Virus record (IMG/VR): IMGVR_UViG_3300021475_000024
Location: 1 to 47,400 of that record
From: a virus
Strand: one strand, 5' to 3'
DNA: 47,400 nucleotides
In this document: positions 21,111 through 29,043 of the stretch, in pieces
Numbering within the stretch: the first letter of the stretch is position 1
Layout of the letters: every line of letters starts with the position of its first letter
The notes under the pieces: model-generated
Seen by the model: only the letters and a program-made list of their open reading frames with translations
Told to the model about the DNA's origin: nothing
Database searches by the model: none
Translations under genes and position numbers: made by a program

Positions 21111-21328
21111 CGAAGGGCGACAAGATCGAAATCATTCATGAGGGTCGCATCATCGATGGCATCGTGCTGATGGCGTCGGGCAACGGGCTCTCGCTGATGA
21201 TCGCCTTCGACGCGATGATCACCGGGCACTTGGGCATGATGCCGGTGACCATGCGCGACGCCGTCAGCGGCTTCTCGATCATCGACGGCACCGAAATCAT
21301 GATCAAGATGAAGGGCGCGTTGCAATGA
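21107..21328 (+). CDS. Small hypothetical protein
   Basis: 73 residues in ATGA overlap with the previous gene. Beta-rich (KIEIIHEGRIIDGIVLMASG, DGTEIMIKMKGALQ). Its stop lies in the loop of a strong hairpin (21311-21338). No family is recognised. Confidence 0.65.
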   Translation: MTKGDKIEIIHEGRIIDGIVLMASGNGLSLMIAFDAMITGHLGMMPVTMRDAVSGFSIIDGTEIMIKMKGALQ

Positions 21329-21338
21329 ACGCGCCCTT
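21311..21338 (+). terminator. Strong hairpin at gene end (terminator or reinitiation element)
   Basis: AAGGGCGCGTT (21311-21321) pairs with AACGCGCCCTT (21328-21338) around GCAATG. Eleven base pairs make a stable stem, but only TTTGG follows, so intrinsic termination would be weak. The stop codon of 21107-21328 lies at the edge of the loop. It may tune expression of the following small genes. Confidence 0.5.
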
Positions 21339-21439
21339 TGGTCATCGTGGTGCTGGTGTTGTTGGTGCTGCTGTGGCCTGCCAAGTACGACCCGGCGATC
21401 TGGTTCAAGGAATGGCTCAACAAGGATCGGCGACCGTGA
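21338..21439 (+). CDS. Very small membrane protein
   Basis: 33 residues from TTG 21338 (or 30 from GTG 21347): VIVVLVLLVLLLWPAKYDP then a charged end (WFKEWLNKDRRP). The hydrophobic run followed by charged residues is a typical single-pass peptide. Its TGA overlaps the GTG start of the next gene (GTGA), the coupling used throughout this phage, which is the main support. Too short to be certain. Confidence 0.45.
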   Translation: MVIVVLVLLVLLWPAKYDPAIWFKEWLNKDRRP

Positions 21440-21654
21440 CCTCACTCAAGATGTCATTTCATTCTGCGACCGGGCGACGGATGATCGAAGTCTACAACGA
21501 CGACGGCAAGATGGTCGGTTGCATCTATCCGACTGAGAACGGTTCGAACAGCATCCACATCGTCAGCAATTATTTTGCCGATGACCCGATCAAGGAAAGC
21601 CACGGCATGTTGCCAGCCCCCGGCTATCTCGTAAAATTCAGGGCGAAGCAATGA
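21436..21654 (+). CDS. Small hypothetical protein (GTG start)
   Basis: 72 residues from GTG 21436, with AAGGATCGGCGACC upstream; an in-frame ATG at 21451 is an alternative without a clear ribosome site. It has a beta-rich start (MSFHSATGRRMIEVYNDDG) and ends GMLPAPGYLVKFRAKQ. A longer frame from 21325 would cross the small membrane gene. The stop overlaps the next ATG. Confidence 0.55.
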   Translation: MTSLKMSFHSATGRRMIEVYNDDGKMVGCIYPTENGSNSIHIVSNYFADDPIKESHGMLPAPGYLVKFRAKQ

Positions 21655-21872
21655 ACGTCACGATCTTCACGCGCGCGACGATGCCGGAGAACCTGCAACA
21701 GAAATGGTTGCAGCATCTTCGCGATTTCGACACCGCCAACCCCGAATGCCATTTCGATGTCGGTATCGATGGACCCGACGAGCCGATGGCGGACATGCTC
21801 AAGCGCGTCCATGTCGAGCCGGGGCTGACCTTCACCAAGATGTACGCGCGGGCGAAATGGTCGCCGCCATGA
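21651..21872 (+). CDS. Small hypothetical protein
   Basis: 73 residues (ATGA overlap on both sides). It begins MNVTIFTRATMPENLQQKWL, helical, and contains HFDVGIDGPDEPMADMLKRV. No family is recognised. Confidence 0.6.
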   Translation: MNVTIFTRATMPENLQQKWLQHLRDFDTANPECHFDVGIDGPDEPMADMLKRVHVEPGLTFTKMYARAKWSPP

Positions 21873-22198
21873 GCTATGTCATCAGGCAAATCCATCCGCC
21901 CGGCAAATCGGCCCGCGCCGACGAAGCCGATACGGTTGCGCTCACGCTTGCCAGTGTCGATGGCACGATCGTCATCGGCGATTATCTCGAATGGTCCGAT
22001 CCAGACGCGAGGTTCGGTCGCGGCGATGATCGATGGACGCCCGATGTCGCCAAGGCGAAACGCTTCCCGTCATTCGAGGCGGCAACTGCATGCTGGAAGG
22101 CGCAGAGCAAACTTGTGCCGAGACGCACTGACGGCAAGCCGAACCGACCGATGACCGCCTATAACGTCTCCATCGAACAAGTGCCGGACGAGCCATGA
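21869..22198 (+). CDS. Hypothetical protein
   Basis: 109 residues from ATG 21869. Mixed fold with a YVIRQIHPPGKS start, a beta section (DTVALTLASVDGTIVIGDYL) and a helical part (FPSFEAATACWKAQSKLV). Ends NVSIEQVPDEP. No family is recognised. It overlaps the next gene by ATGA. Confidence 0.6.
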   Translation: MSYVIRQIHPPGKSARADEADTVALTLASVDGTIVIGDYLEWSDPDARFGRGDDRWTPDVAKAKRFPSFEAATACWKAQSKLVPRRTDGKPNRPMTAYNVSIEQVPDEP

Positions 22199-22749
22199 CG
22201 CGCCAATGCGGTGACTGCCAACTCTGTTGCAGACTGGTGCCGGTGCAATCGATCAACAAACCGGCGGGCACCGCGTGCGCGTTCCAGAAATTCCACAAGG
22301 GCTGCACCGTCTATCACCAGCCGAAGATGCCGCCGGAGTGTGCGATCTGGAATTGCCGCTGGCTGGTGAACGACGACACCGCTGACCTCTCGCGACCAGA
22401 TCGAGCGCACTACGTCATCGATCTGATGCCCGACTTCATCACCATCAAGCCCGACGATGGCGGCGAGACGCAAAACATTCAGGTCGCGCAGGTCTGGGTC
22501 GATCCGAACCATCCCGACGCGCATCGTGATCCGGCGCTGCGCCGCTGGATGCATCGTCGCGCGCAACAGAACATCGCGACCATCGTGCGCTTCAATAAGA
22601 AGGACGCCTTCGTGATCTTCCCGCCGCCGTTCGACGCTGGCGGCGAGTGGCACGAAATCAGGAGTGGCATGCAGACGAGGCCGTCGCACACGTTCGATGA
22701 AGTCGTGCAGGCGTTGGGCGGGCAAGCAAGAGCGGTGATCGAGCCATGA
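22195..22749 (+). CDS. YkgJ-family metal-binding protein
   Basis: 184 residues. The N-terminal CGDCQLCC (Cys5, 8, 11, 12), then Cys28, 37, 49 and 54 (ECAIWNC), match the YkgJ-type zinc/iron-chelating family. Compared with the 10458-10847 protein it is longer and has a Trp/Asp-rich C-terminal domain. In rhizobial genomes such proteins occur often as single genes of unknown role. Operon overlaps at both ends support it. Confidence 0.75.
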   Translation: MTRQCGDCQLCCRLVPVQSINKPAGTACAFQKFHKGCTVYHQPKMPPECAIWNCRWLVNDDTADLSRPDRAHYVIDLMPDFITIKPDDGGETQNIQVAQVWVDPNHPDAHRDPALRRWMHRRAQQNIATIVRFNKKDAFVIFPPPFDAGGEWHEIRSGMQTRPSHTFDEVVQALGGQARAVIEP

Positions 22750-23162
22750 GCAAAACCTATCGCGTGATCATGATCGACCCGGCAGAGCGACACATCAGCG
22801 AACTTGAAAGCGACTGCTCGCTCGACAGCATCCACAAGCTGATCGGTGCGCCTGACCTTGGTCACTTCGGGCTCGCGATCCATGCTGATGGTTGCCGCGA
22901 CTTCGGCTGGGTCGATGATGCCGGACTGAGCGCAAACAAGCCGGTGCATGCCTTCCTGTTGCCGACCGCCAAAGACCCGGTCGCCGGGCGCTGCCTGATT
23001 ATCGGCGCGACCGATCGAGGTGAGACGGCGAGCGCGAAATTGCCGATCGAATTGCTGCGGCAGGACGTGACGTGGCTGGGGATGATCTTGCCGGAGGTGG
23101 TCTGGGATCACACGGAACATGGCTCGCGGGCGATCGTTACCTACGCGCGCGTAAAGGGGTGA
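22746..23162 (+). CDS. DUF3846-like protein
   Basis: 138 residues, ATGA overlap. It begins MSKTYRVIMIDPAERHISEL and contains IHADGCRDFGWVDDAGLSAN and VAGRCLIIGATDRGE, a pattern like DUF3846 proteins, in which a 'VDDEGL..N..A' segment is followed by 'GN.L..G'. The function of that family is unknown; some members sit with anti-restriction genes. Match is by pattern only. Confidence 0.5.
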   Translation: MSKTYRVIMIDPAERHISELESDCSLDSIHKLIGAPDLGHFGLAIHADGCRDFGWVDDAGLSANKPVHAFLLPTAKDPVAGRCLIIGATDRGETASAKLPIELLRQDVTWLGMILPEVVWDHTEHGSRAIVTYARVKG

Positions 23163-23194
23163 AATTCCGGTGATTGTGCAGTCGGTTCAATGGG

Positions 23195-23500
23195 ATGCGA
23201 AAGCAGACTACACTCCTGAAATGCGCCGTCTGCGGCAAGCCATGGCGTCGGGCGAAGGACAGCCCGGCTGACCATCCGCCAGCGTCATGCCCGAAGTGCC
23301 GTGGCACTCACCGTGGGCGCTCGATGCGGGCGCACTGGAAGCATCGCCAGCGCCGTTTAGAGCTTGCCAGAGAGGTCGCCGCCGACACCGGGCCACCACC
23401 ACCGGACACGCTGGAAGAACTCATGAGGCAAGCGGACAGAGTCAGCGCGCGCGCCTTGAACGCGGCTCTCTCGATCGCGGCGAAGAAGCCAGACCGATGA
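23195..23500 (+). CDS. Zinc-ribbon protein
   Basis: 101 residues from ATG 23195; a TTG-started frame from 23174 is possible. Cys pairs CAVC (about 10-13) and CPKC (about 32-35) form a ribbon, followed by a basic helical region (HWKHRQRRLELAREV). Its stop overlaps the next start. Confidence 0.6.
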   Translation: MRKQTTLLKCAVCGKPWRRAKDSPADHPPASCPKCRGTHRGRSMRAHWKHRQRRLELAREVAADTGPPPPDTLEELMRQADRVSARALNAALSIAAKKPDR

Positions 23501-23706
23501 TCGAAATCCTCGCCCAGATCAGAGCGCCGAAGCCGAAGGCGTTCACCGCCGGGATCGTTCTCTGGGACGATGTCGTGGTCGAGGCCGCGCCGATCGTCGG
23601 TTACATGAAACGCCAGAAATGGACCCGCGACCGCGTGCGGGACTTCTGCGCAACGAGTGGCTGGGAGGTGACGGTGATCCACAAGATCGAACGGACGCGC
23701 TGTTAG
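23497..23706 (+). CDS. Small hypothetical protein, last rightward gene
   Basis: 69 residues (ATGA overlap). Begins MIEILAQIRAPKPKAFTAGI and contains MKRQKWTRDRVRDFCATSGW. Its stop codon (TAG, 23704-23706) overlaps the stop of the convergent gene at 23703. No terminator is seen between the two operons. Confidence 0.6.
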   Translation: MIEILAQIRAPKPKAFTAGIVLWDDVVVEAAPIVGYMKRQKWTRDRVRDFCATSGWEVTVIHKIERTRC

Positions 23707-24017
23707 CAGAAATCCACCTTGCCGCGCTGGATCGAGTAGTGCGCCCGACAGCCGCCGATCATGTGAACCGGCGTGCGCCCGGCCTTCAACGACAGATCAT
23801 GATACCCGGTGCCGTCAAAGCCCCAGCATCGCGGACGCGGCAACAACCAGATCGTGGTCGCGTGCGTCCAACCCTTGTTGCCGTTGTTCGACCAGAAGCA
23901 CGCCGGGCACAGAAAGATCATGCCTTCGGCGACGCTGATGTCGTCGGTGTATTTGTAGCGGAGCCGCGACACCGGCTTGAGGAAATGCGGCTCCAGCTTC
24001 GGCAAGGTGATCTTCAT
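23703..24017 (-). CDS. DUF6527-like zinc-binding protein
   Basis: 104 residues from ATG 24017 with AAGGG ahead. The pattern FLCPACF, a His (WTHATTI), CWGFDGTGYHDLSLK and GGCRAHYSIQRGKVDF resembles small phage proteins of the DUF6527 type (CPxC ... H ... W.FDG ... CH..I..G.I.F), which should bind a metal. Last gene of the late leftward operon, downstream of the lysis genes. Function unknown. Confidence 0.55.
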   Translation of the reverse strand: MKITLPKLEPHFLKPVSRLRYKYTDDISVAEGMIFLCPACFWSNNGNKGWTHATTIWLLPRPRCWGFDGTGYHDLSLKAGRTPVHMIGGCRAHYSIQRGKVDFC

Positions 24018-24083
24018 CTGCAACCCTTGCAGATAGAAGGTGGCATAGGTTCGGCAGGCGGCAGCGCATCGAACTGCGATTGC

Positions 24084-24326
24084 TTACCGGTAGGCGAGGT
24101 GTCCCCAAAAGGGCGGCAGACCGGGACCACCTCCCAAAATGCCCGCGAGCCAGACGACGACGGCGATCAGGCAGAGCAGGCCGACGATGACCTTGCCCCA
24201 CTTCATCACGTTGGCGTCGATCGACCAGCCCATGAACGACTGGATCACCCAGACGATCACGAACGCGATGAAAATGATGATCGCGATGTACAGCAACAGG
24301 TTGAGAAAGCTGATCAGGATGCTCAT
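24084..24326 (-). CDS. Two-pass membrane protein, candidate holin
   Basis: 80 residues from ATG 24326, preceded by GGAGGACACCGC. Two membrane segments are clear: about 5-30 (a run rich in Ile, Leu, Val) and about 48-68 (VIVGLLCLIAVVVWLAGILG). The GATCAGGATG... start overlaps the endolysin stop by ATGA. Two-helix holins of this size sit beside endolysins. The alternative candidate is the 25287-25574 product. Confidence 0.6.
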   Translation of the reverse strand: MSILISFLNLLLYIAIIIFIAFVIVWVIQSFMGWSIDANVMKWGKVIVGLLCLIAVVVWLAGILGGGPGLPPFWGHLAYR

Positions 24327-25285
24327 GCGGTGTCCTCCGTCCACGGGAAAATCACTTCCACTTCGTCGTCGGTCATCAGGGCAAGATCGCCCATCAGGCT
24401 TGGCGAGATGTCGGCGACACGATCGGTGTCACCATGCGGTCCCCAATCGGCGGGGATCGCCGTCAGCGCGATACCCGTGCGGATCGAACGCACCAGCGCC
24501 AGCTTCGATAGCATCGTGTCCTTCGGATGCTCCTCATAATCCCAACGACACGCAATGTAGTGCGTGAAAGGATTAAGTCGCCGAGCCAGCCCGGTTGTAC
24601 CGGCGGGCTGGTAAGGCAGGAAAAGATGCGGCGCTTGATCGATGTCATAGATGAACGCCAACCCTTCGCTTGGTGACACGCCAGTGTCGTCGGGACCACC
24701 GAACCAACTTACCTTGCCGATGACGCTGGTGCCTTGTTCGATTGGCGGCGGCGCTTCGATGACATCGCCGCTCAACACCGTGGCAATCGCCTCACAGATC
24801 AGACCGAAATTGGTCCTGTAGTTCTCCGCGTCGGCGGTGCTGTCAACGAAGCACGTCTCGATCAGGATCGACGGCATCGCGGTCTGATTGAGAAAATATA
24901 AATCGTTGCGTTGTTTCGCGCCGCGATTGATCAGGTCACCAGCGTCGGCGATGGCGACCGCTACCTGCGATGCCAGCGATGGCTGCGTCACATGCAGCAC
25001 CTCGACGCCCATCGGCTCGTCGGTTTCGACGTAGGCGTTGAAATGCACCGAGATGTCCAGGTCGCGCGCCTTGCTGTTGTGGAAGTCCACGATGCGTTCA
25101 AGATTTTCGCTCTGCGTTGTCGAGACATCATCATGGTAGGTGACGACATCGACGCCGCGCCCGCTCAATTCGTCGGCGAGATGTTCGACCACCCGGCGTG
25201 CTTCGGTCACTTCATCGAGTTCATCCGATGCACCGCGCACGAATTTGGAATGCCCGCTGGAGATGACGATGCGGTTGTAGCCCAT
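24323..25285 (-). CDS. Endolysin: Amidase_3 plus DPBB-like C-terminal domain
   Basis: 320 residues. Residues 5-172 form an N-acetylmuramoyl-L-alanine amidase (Amidase_3): SSGHSKFVRGAS with His12, an acidic ligand in DELDEVTEARRV, DISVHFNAY with His81, and ILIETCF with catalytic Glu143. It cleaves the amide between MurNAc and the stem peptide. A linker (about 175-187) leads to a second domain (188-315): KVSWFGGP, IPADWGPHGDTDRV, ADISPSLMGDLAL, the pattern of a double-psi beta-barrel (RlpA-like, 'WGP..tgR..DiS...a..L'). The same module occurs in the tape measure protein. No signal peptide, so a holin is needed. Neighbouring holin candidate overlaps by ATGA. Confidence 0.9.
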   Translation of the reverse strand: MGYNRIVISSGHSKFVRGASDELDEVTEARRVVEHLADELSGRGVDVVTYHDDVSTTQSENLERIVDFHNSKARDLDISVHFNAYVETDEPMGVEVLHVTQPSLASQVAVAIADAGDLINRGAKQRNDLYFLNQTAMPSILIETCFVDSTADAENYRTNFGLICEAIATVLSGDVIEAPPPIEQGTSVIGKVSWFGGPDDTGVSPSEGLAFIYDIDQAPHLFLPYQPAGTTGLARRLNPFTHYIACRWDYEEHPKDTMLSKLALVRSIRTGIALTAIPADWGPHGDTDRVADISPSLMGDLALMTDDEVEVIFPWTEDTA

Positions 25286-25286
25286 G

Positions 25287-25574
25287 TCATTTGTCCCTCT
25301 GTGGCTGGATGTGCAATTCCTTGGTCATCACGCCGACGATGCGATCGATGGCTTCCTTGTTGTCGGTTGTCTTGCTTTCGAGCACCGTCAGGCGATTGTC
25401 GATCACGCCGAGATGCGGCGAGCCGCGTACCTCCAGCGTGTTGACGCGCGTTTCCAGCCGCACCATGTAGGCCGTCATGCTCAACACGGTCGCGCCGATG
25501 GCGATGCCCTGCGCGATCAGGAAATAGACCAGCGTTTGGTTTTCCTTCAGCCATGATCGCGCGGTCGTCATCAT
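25287..25574 (-). CDS. Single-pass membrane protein with coiled coil (holin or spanin candidate)
   Basis: 95 residues from ATG 25574, after GGGAGTTGAAATTGCG. An N-terminal membrane segment (about 17-36, YFLIAQGIAIGATVLSMTAY) is followed by a coiled-coil-like region (VRLETRVNTLEVRG, LTVLESKTTDNKEAIDRIVG). This is the layout of an i-spanin or of a class of holins. It lies immediately upstream of the endolysin. No embedded lipoprotein gene was found. Confidence 0.6.
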   Translation of the reverse strand: MMTTARSWLKENQTLVYFLIAQGIAIGATVLSMTAYMVRLETRVNTLEVRGSPHLGVIDNRLTVLESKTTDNKEAIDRIVGVMTKELHIQPQRDK

Positions 25575-25581
25575 CGCAATT

Positions 25582-25896
25582 TCAACTCCCGCCGTTGTCG
25601 AGCGCGGTGATCTGCGCCTGATTGGCTGCCAGAAACGCCTGCAACGCCTGATCGAGAACGTCGAGCGCATAGGAGTAGGCGGCACCCTGCTTGCCGGGTT
25701 CGTTCTCATCCGGCATCACACCGAAGTTGCTGCCGGTTTCCAGCGTCGCTCCGATCGGCTCCGGTGCGCCGCTCTGCGCCGCCGCCGCCGCGAGGTTGAC
25801 GCGATGAACGTCCTCGATCGCGGTGATCAGATTTGCAATGGCGTCGTTGCTCATTCCACCGAAGGGGGTCGAGCCGTTGACGATGATGGCAGACAT
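25582..25896 (-). CDS. Hypothetical phage protein
   Basis: 104 residues from ATG 25896 after AAGGAGCATCCC. Starts MSAIIVNGSTPFGGMSNDAI; the rest is Ala-rich and helical (VHRVNLAAAAAQSG, LDVLDQALQAFLAANQAQIT). No family is recognised. Position between fibre and lysis genes suggests a small structural role. Confidence 0.55.
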   Translation of the reverse strand: MSAIIVNGSTPFGGMSNDAIANLITAIEDVHRVNLAAAAAQSGAPEPIGATLETGSNFGVMPDENEPGKQGAAYSYALDVLDQALQAFLAANQAQITALDNGGS

Positions 25897-25906
25897 GGGA
25901 TGCTCC

Positions 25907-26194
25907 TTAGCCGGTTGCCTTGAACAGAAGTTTGATCGCGTCGTAAGTCTTGCCCTTGGCCTGTAGCTTGTCGGCCTGTCGCTCCAGTCCGGCGCGATAG
26001 GACTGCTCGACAATGGCGGGCGCGTCGAACGACGGGGACGGTTGTTTGTAGGGATCAGGCACGCCGCCAGCGTCAAGCCACGCTTGATACCTGATCCAGT
26101 CGGCGTTCTTGGGATCGTTCGGGATCGTGGTGAGCGGCGGCGGATCGAACCGCTGCACGACGCCTTCAAAGGCTGTCAGGCGATATTGTGCCAT
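25907..26194 (-). CDS. Tail-fibre-associated small protein
   Basis: 95 residues from ATG 26194. It contains DPKNADWIRYQAWLDAGGVP, a motif typical of small proteins or domains next to tail fibres ('N.dW..Y..WL..G..P'), and a basic helical C-terminus. Directly follows the collagen-like fibre gene. A chaperone or fibre-partner role is inferred from position. Confidence 0.6.
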   Translation of the reverse strand: MAQYRLTAFEGVVQRFDPPPLTTIPNDPKNADWIRYQAWLDAGGVPDPYKQPSPSFDAPAIVEQSYRAGLERQADKLQAKGKTYDAIKLLFKATG

Positions 26195-26197
26195 GTC

Positions 26198-28075
26198 TCA
26201 ATACCTCGCACTCAGAGCGTCAACGAAATTGAGCGCCTGCGTCCAAGCGGCGGTCGCGCCTTCCATCGACAGCAGCACCGAATTGTCGGTAAGGCCGATG
26301 CAGTTCACAAAGTTCGTCGGGTCATTGCCCCGGATGTTGGTCATGCTGCCAACAGCTATGCGGGTCGTTGACGGCGTAGCGCGCATCGCCGGGATCGCGG
26401 TCATGTTGGTCACGCGCGGGTTGGCGTAACCCTCCATATTCCATGTGTACTTGCGATAGAGACGTTCGACCAAAGGCCGTTCGGTTTGCGGCAGCCGCAT
26501 GATCAGCGGATGCTGCTGCTGGGTTGGAGCCCCAGCGCCGGGCAAGATCGCGAGCCCGCCGATCATCACGCCGTAGTTCGCGGCGCTGAAGAAGTTCGCG
26601 GTCTGTGCGGTCGCGAATTTGGCATCGGCATTCCAGCCGCCCGCCACACCTTGGTTGCTTGCACCCGCGCCGAAGCAGAGGGAGACGTAGGCACCAAGGG
26701 TGTTGTCGGCGGCCCACGCGCCCGCCACGTCGCCGGGGATGGTGATCGTGACATACTGCCAGACGTTCGCCACCGGGATGTTGAAGTTAGCCAGATAGCT
26801 TCGGTTGGGGGTGCCATTGCGGATGCTGGCCGTTGCCATCCCGGTCACTGCAAGCGAAAACACCCAGAATGCCAGCGTGACCGGCAGCGCACCGGCATTG
26901 CCGAAGCCGAGCCGCATCCAGCGATTACCTTCGACAAAGAACTGGCCGTTGACATAGTCGGCAGCCCCGAGCGCCCCCAATCCCGGCGACGCGACCAAGC
27001 GCAGCGTGTTCGGCAGGCCGAGACATCCGCCAGCCTGATACTGCGCGCAGACCAGCGTGCCGCCACCGCTGGTGACGTTAGAGATATAGAAGTTGTCGCA
27101 GACGTATTTTCCTGAGCCCGCCGCGAGGTTGATCTGATTGGTGCCGTTCTCCAGCGAGATGTCGAACGAGCCATTGACCTGAATGCCGCTGAAGCCCATC
27201 GCATCGAACGGCGCGGCGGGCACCCACAGCGACGATTGCCTCCCGTACAGCTTCCCGTCCGTGGGTGCCTCTGCGATCACGCCGGGCACGCCTTGGATGC
27301 CCTGATCACCCTTCGGACCCTGAATGCCCTGCGGCCCGATCAGCGAGGTGCCTGCGGGCCACGCGCCTGCGGCCTTCGGCCCGAACATGAAATGCGATGT
27401 CGTGTTGATATAAAAATTGCCGTCGATGCCGGTGCCAGCGACCGGATCAGCCGCGCCATACAACACGGTGTTGCCGGGCACGCCTTGCACGCCCTGCGGA
27501 CCTTGAACGCCTTGCGCGCCTTGGATGCCTTGCGGTCCCTGCGGCCCGATCAGCGCGATGCCGCCCGGCCAGACGCCTCCAGCTTTCGGGCCGAACATGA
27601 AATGCGTCGTGGTGTTGATGTAGAAGTTGCCGTCAACGCCGGTCGGTGGGCCGGGATCGCCAGCGCCATAGAGGATGGTGTTGCCGGGAATGCCCTGCAC
27701 ACCCTGAATGCCCTGCGGACCTTGAATGCCTTGAATGCCCTGCGGACCTTGCGGGCCGATCAGCGACACGCCGGGCGGCCAGATATTCAGGTTGCTCTTG
27801 GGACCGAACAGCTTCGAGGTCGCGGTGTTGATCCAGCTATCGCCGGGTGCGCCGTCCGTCACGGTCGGATCGCGGGTGTCATAATGGATGGTGTCGCCCA
27901 TCGGACCTTCCGGTCCTTCAGGACCATCAGGACCACGCGGGCCGGGCGGCCCCATCGGGCCGGGCGGTCCTGCATCCTGCGTCTGGATCACCTCGATGTC
28001 GAAGTCGGTGACGACGGTGATGTCATCCGCCTCGATCGAAACATCGGTGTCCTGCGTGACCAGCGTTTCGTTCAT
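26198..28075 (-). CDS. Collagen-like tail fibre
   Basis: 625 residues. Residues 36-61, 107-132, 177-202 and 247-265 are Gly-X-Y tracts of collagen type. The tracts from 107 alternate with a repeated spacer ([18 protein letters not shown]), giving units of exactly 70 residues (107-176, 177-246). The C-terminal 350 residues are a mostly beta domain with an aromatic-rich closing part, probably the receptor-binding head. Such fibres trimerise through the collagen triple helix. N-terminal about 35 residues should attach to the baseplate. Confidence 0.85.
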   Translation of the reverse strand: MNETLVTQDTDVSIEADDITVVTDFDIEVIQTQDAGPPGPMGPPGPRGPDGPEGPEGPMGDTIHYDTRDPTVTDGAPGDSWINTATSKLFGPKSNLNIWPPGVSLIGPQGPQGIQGIQGPQGIQGVQGIPGNTILYGAGDPGPPTGVDGNFYINTTTHFMFGPKAGGVWPGGIALIGPQGPQGIQGAQGVQGPQGVQGVPGNTVLYGAADPVAGTGIDGNFYINTTSHFMFGPKAAGAWPAGTSLIGPQGIQGPKGDQGIQGVPGVIAEAPTDGKLYGRQSSLWVPAAPFDAMGFSGIQVNGSFDISLENGTNQINLAAGSGKYVCDNFYISNVTSGGGTLVCAQYQAGGCLGLPNTLRLVASPGLGALGAADYVNGQFFVEGNRWMRLGFGNAGALPVTLAFWVFSLAVTGMATASIRNGTPNRSYLANFNIPVANVWQYVTITIPGDVAGAWAADNTLGAYVSLCFGAGASNQGVAGGWNADAKFATAQTANFFSAANYGVMIGGLAILPGAGAPTQQQHPLIMRLPQTERPLVERLYRKYTWNMEGYANPRVTNMTAIPAMRATPSTTRIAVGSMTNIRGNDPTNFVNCIGLTDNSVLLSMEGATAAWTQALNFVDALSARY

Positions 28076-28419
28076 CGGCTTGGTCCTGCGTTGACGGTGA
28101 GCAAGCCCGACCAGATGCGAAGCTGCATGCCGGTCGAGGGGAGACGGACCAGCGAATGGTCGTAATCGCCAAGCTGGAGCCGCACCAATTGATCCTGCGA
28201 AATCCAGACGGTGAACAATCCGTTCGGCGCGTCGGTGATGGTGATGCCGCTGTTCTCCGTCGTCAGCAGCAGTTGTTCGGCAACATCTTCGGCGTGACGG
28301 CGCACGCCCATCCGCATCTTGTTGCCGGTCAGGTCGATCGGCACGCCCGAAACGGTCTGGTAGGCAAACTGCCTGATCCAGTCGGCATCGTTCTGCGTGG
28401 TGATGTTGACGACAGCCAT
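28072..28419 (-). CDS. Putative baseplate/fibre attachment protein
   Basis: 115 residues (ATGA overlap with the fibre gene). Beta-rich: [20 protein letters not shown], then [39 protein letters not shown]. The Ig-like or beta-sandwich pattern, with 'iDLTG..mrm.vR' near the start, is common in small proteins next to phage fibres. Its specific role is inferred. Confidence 0.55.
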   Translation of the reverse strand: MAVVNITTQNDADWIRQFAYQTVSGVPIDLTGNKMRMGVRRHAEDVAEQLLLTTENSGITITDAPNGLFTVWISQDQLVRLQLGDYDHSLVRLPSTGMQLRIWSGLLTVNAGPSR

Positions 28420-28422
28420 GGC

Positions 28423-29043
28423 CTATCCCGCCTTCTTCAGCCAGTCCTTGCGAGCCTCCGTGATCGGCGCGTCAAACGCGGCGTCGATCTGCTCATGCGT
28501 GGTGATGGTGCCTGCCTCGATCTGAGCGATGCAATCGTCCGAAATCGAAAAGCAGTCGTTGATGTGCGCCAGCAATTCGAGGTTCATCGCTTCCATCGCC
28601 GCCGCGTCGAGATTGTAGATCGCGCCATCGGCGGCGTGCCACGGCGTGACCACAGCGGGATTGACCTGCTGCGCGTTATAGACGCCCGTGATCTTCGCCT
28701 GCGCACGATCGTCGGTCTTGATCGGCATGCCGGACGACAGCGTGATGCCCGCCTGTTCTTTCCGCCAGCGCTTGTAAGCGGTGTAGCTCTGAAGCGTGAC
28801 GAAGATGTTGAAGGGCTGAAGCACAGCCTGCAATTCCGCGTCGGTCTGTTCGCCAGCCAGATCGCGCGGCCATTGCGTTGGCATCGCCATCTGCTTGAAC
28901 ACCAGATAGTCGGCGTCATCCTCCGCGACGATGATCTGTCGCGCGCTGGCGAAGACACGACCATCGTCGGCGAGCCAGTACCAATCGGTCGGGTCGTACA
29001 TGCGACGCGCTGAAGCGAACGCGAGCGGGTTGGGCGTGTTCAT
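28423..29043 (-). CDS. DUF4376-like tail-fibre protein
   Basis: 206 residues from ATG 29043 after GGAGGACAATACAT. The C-terminal part (about 100-206) follows the DUF4376 pattern: [53 protein letters not shown] and [16 protein letters not shown]. This domain occurs in tail-fibre and fibre-assembly proteins. The longer frame upstream is a shadow of the preceding gene. Confidence 0.7.
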   Translation of the reverse strand: MNTPNPLAFASARRMYDPTDWYWLADDGRVFASARQIIVAEDDADYLVFKQMAMPTQWPRDLAGEQTDAELQAVLQPFNIFVTLQSYTAYKRWRKEQAGITLSSGMPIKTDDRAQAKITGVYNAQQVNPAVVTPWHAADGAIYNLDAAAMEAMNLELLAHINDCFSISDDCIAQIEAGTITTHEQIDAAFDAPITEARKDWLKKAG

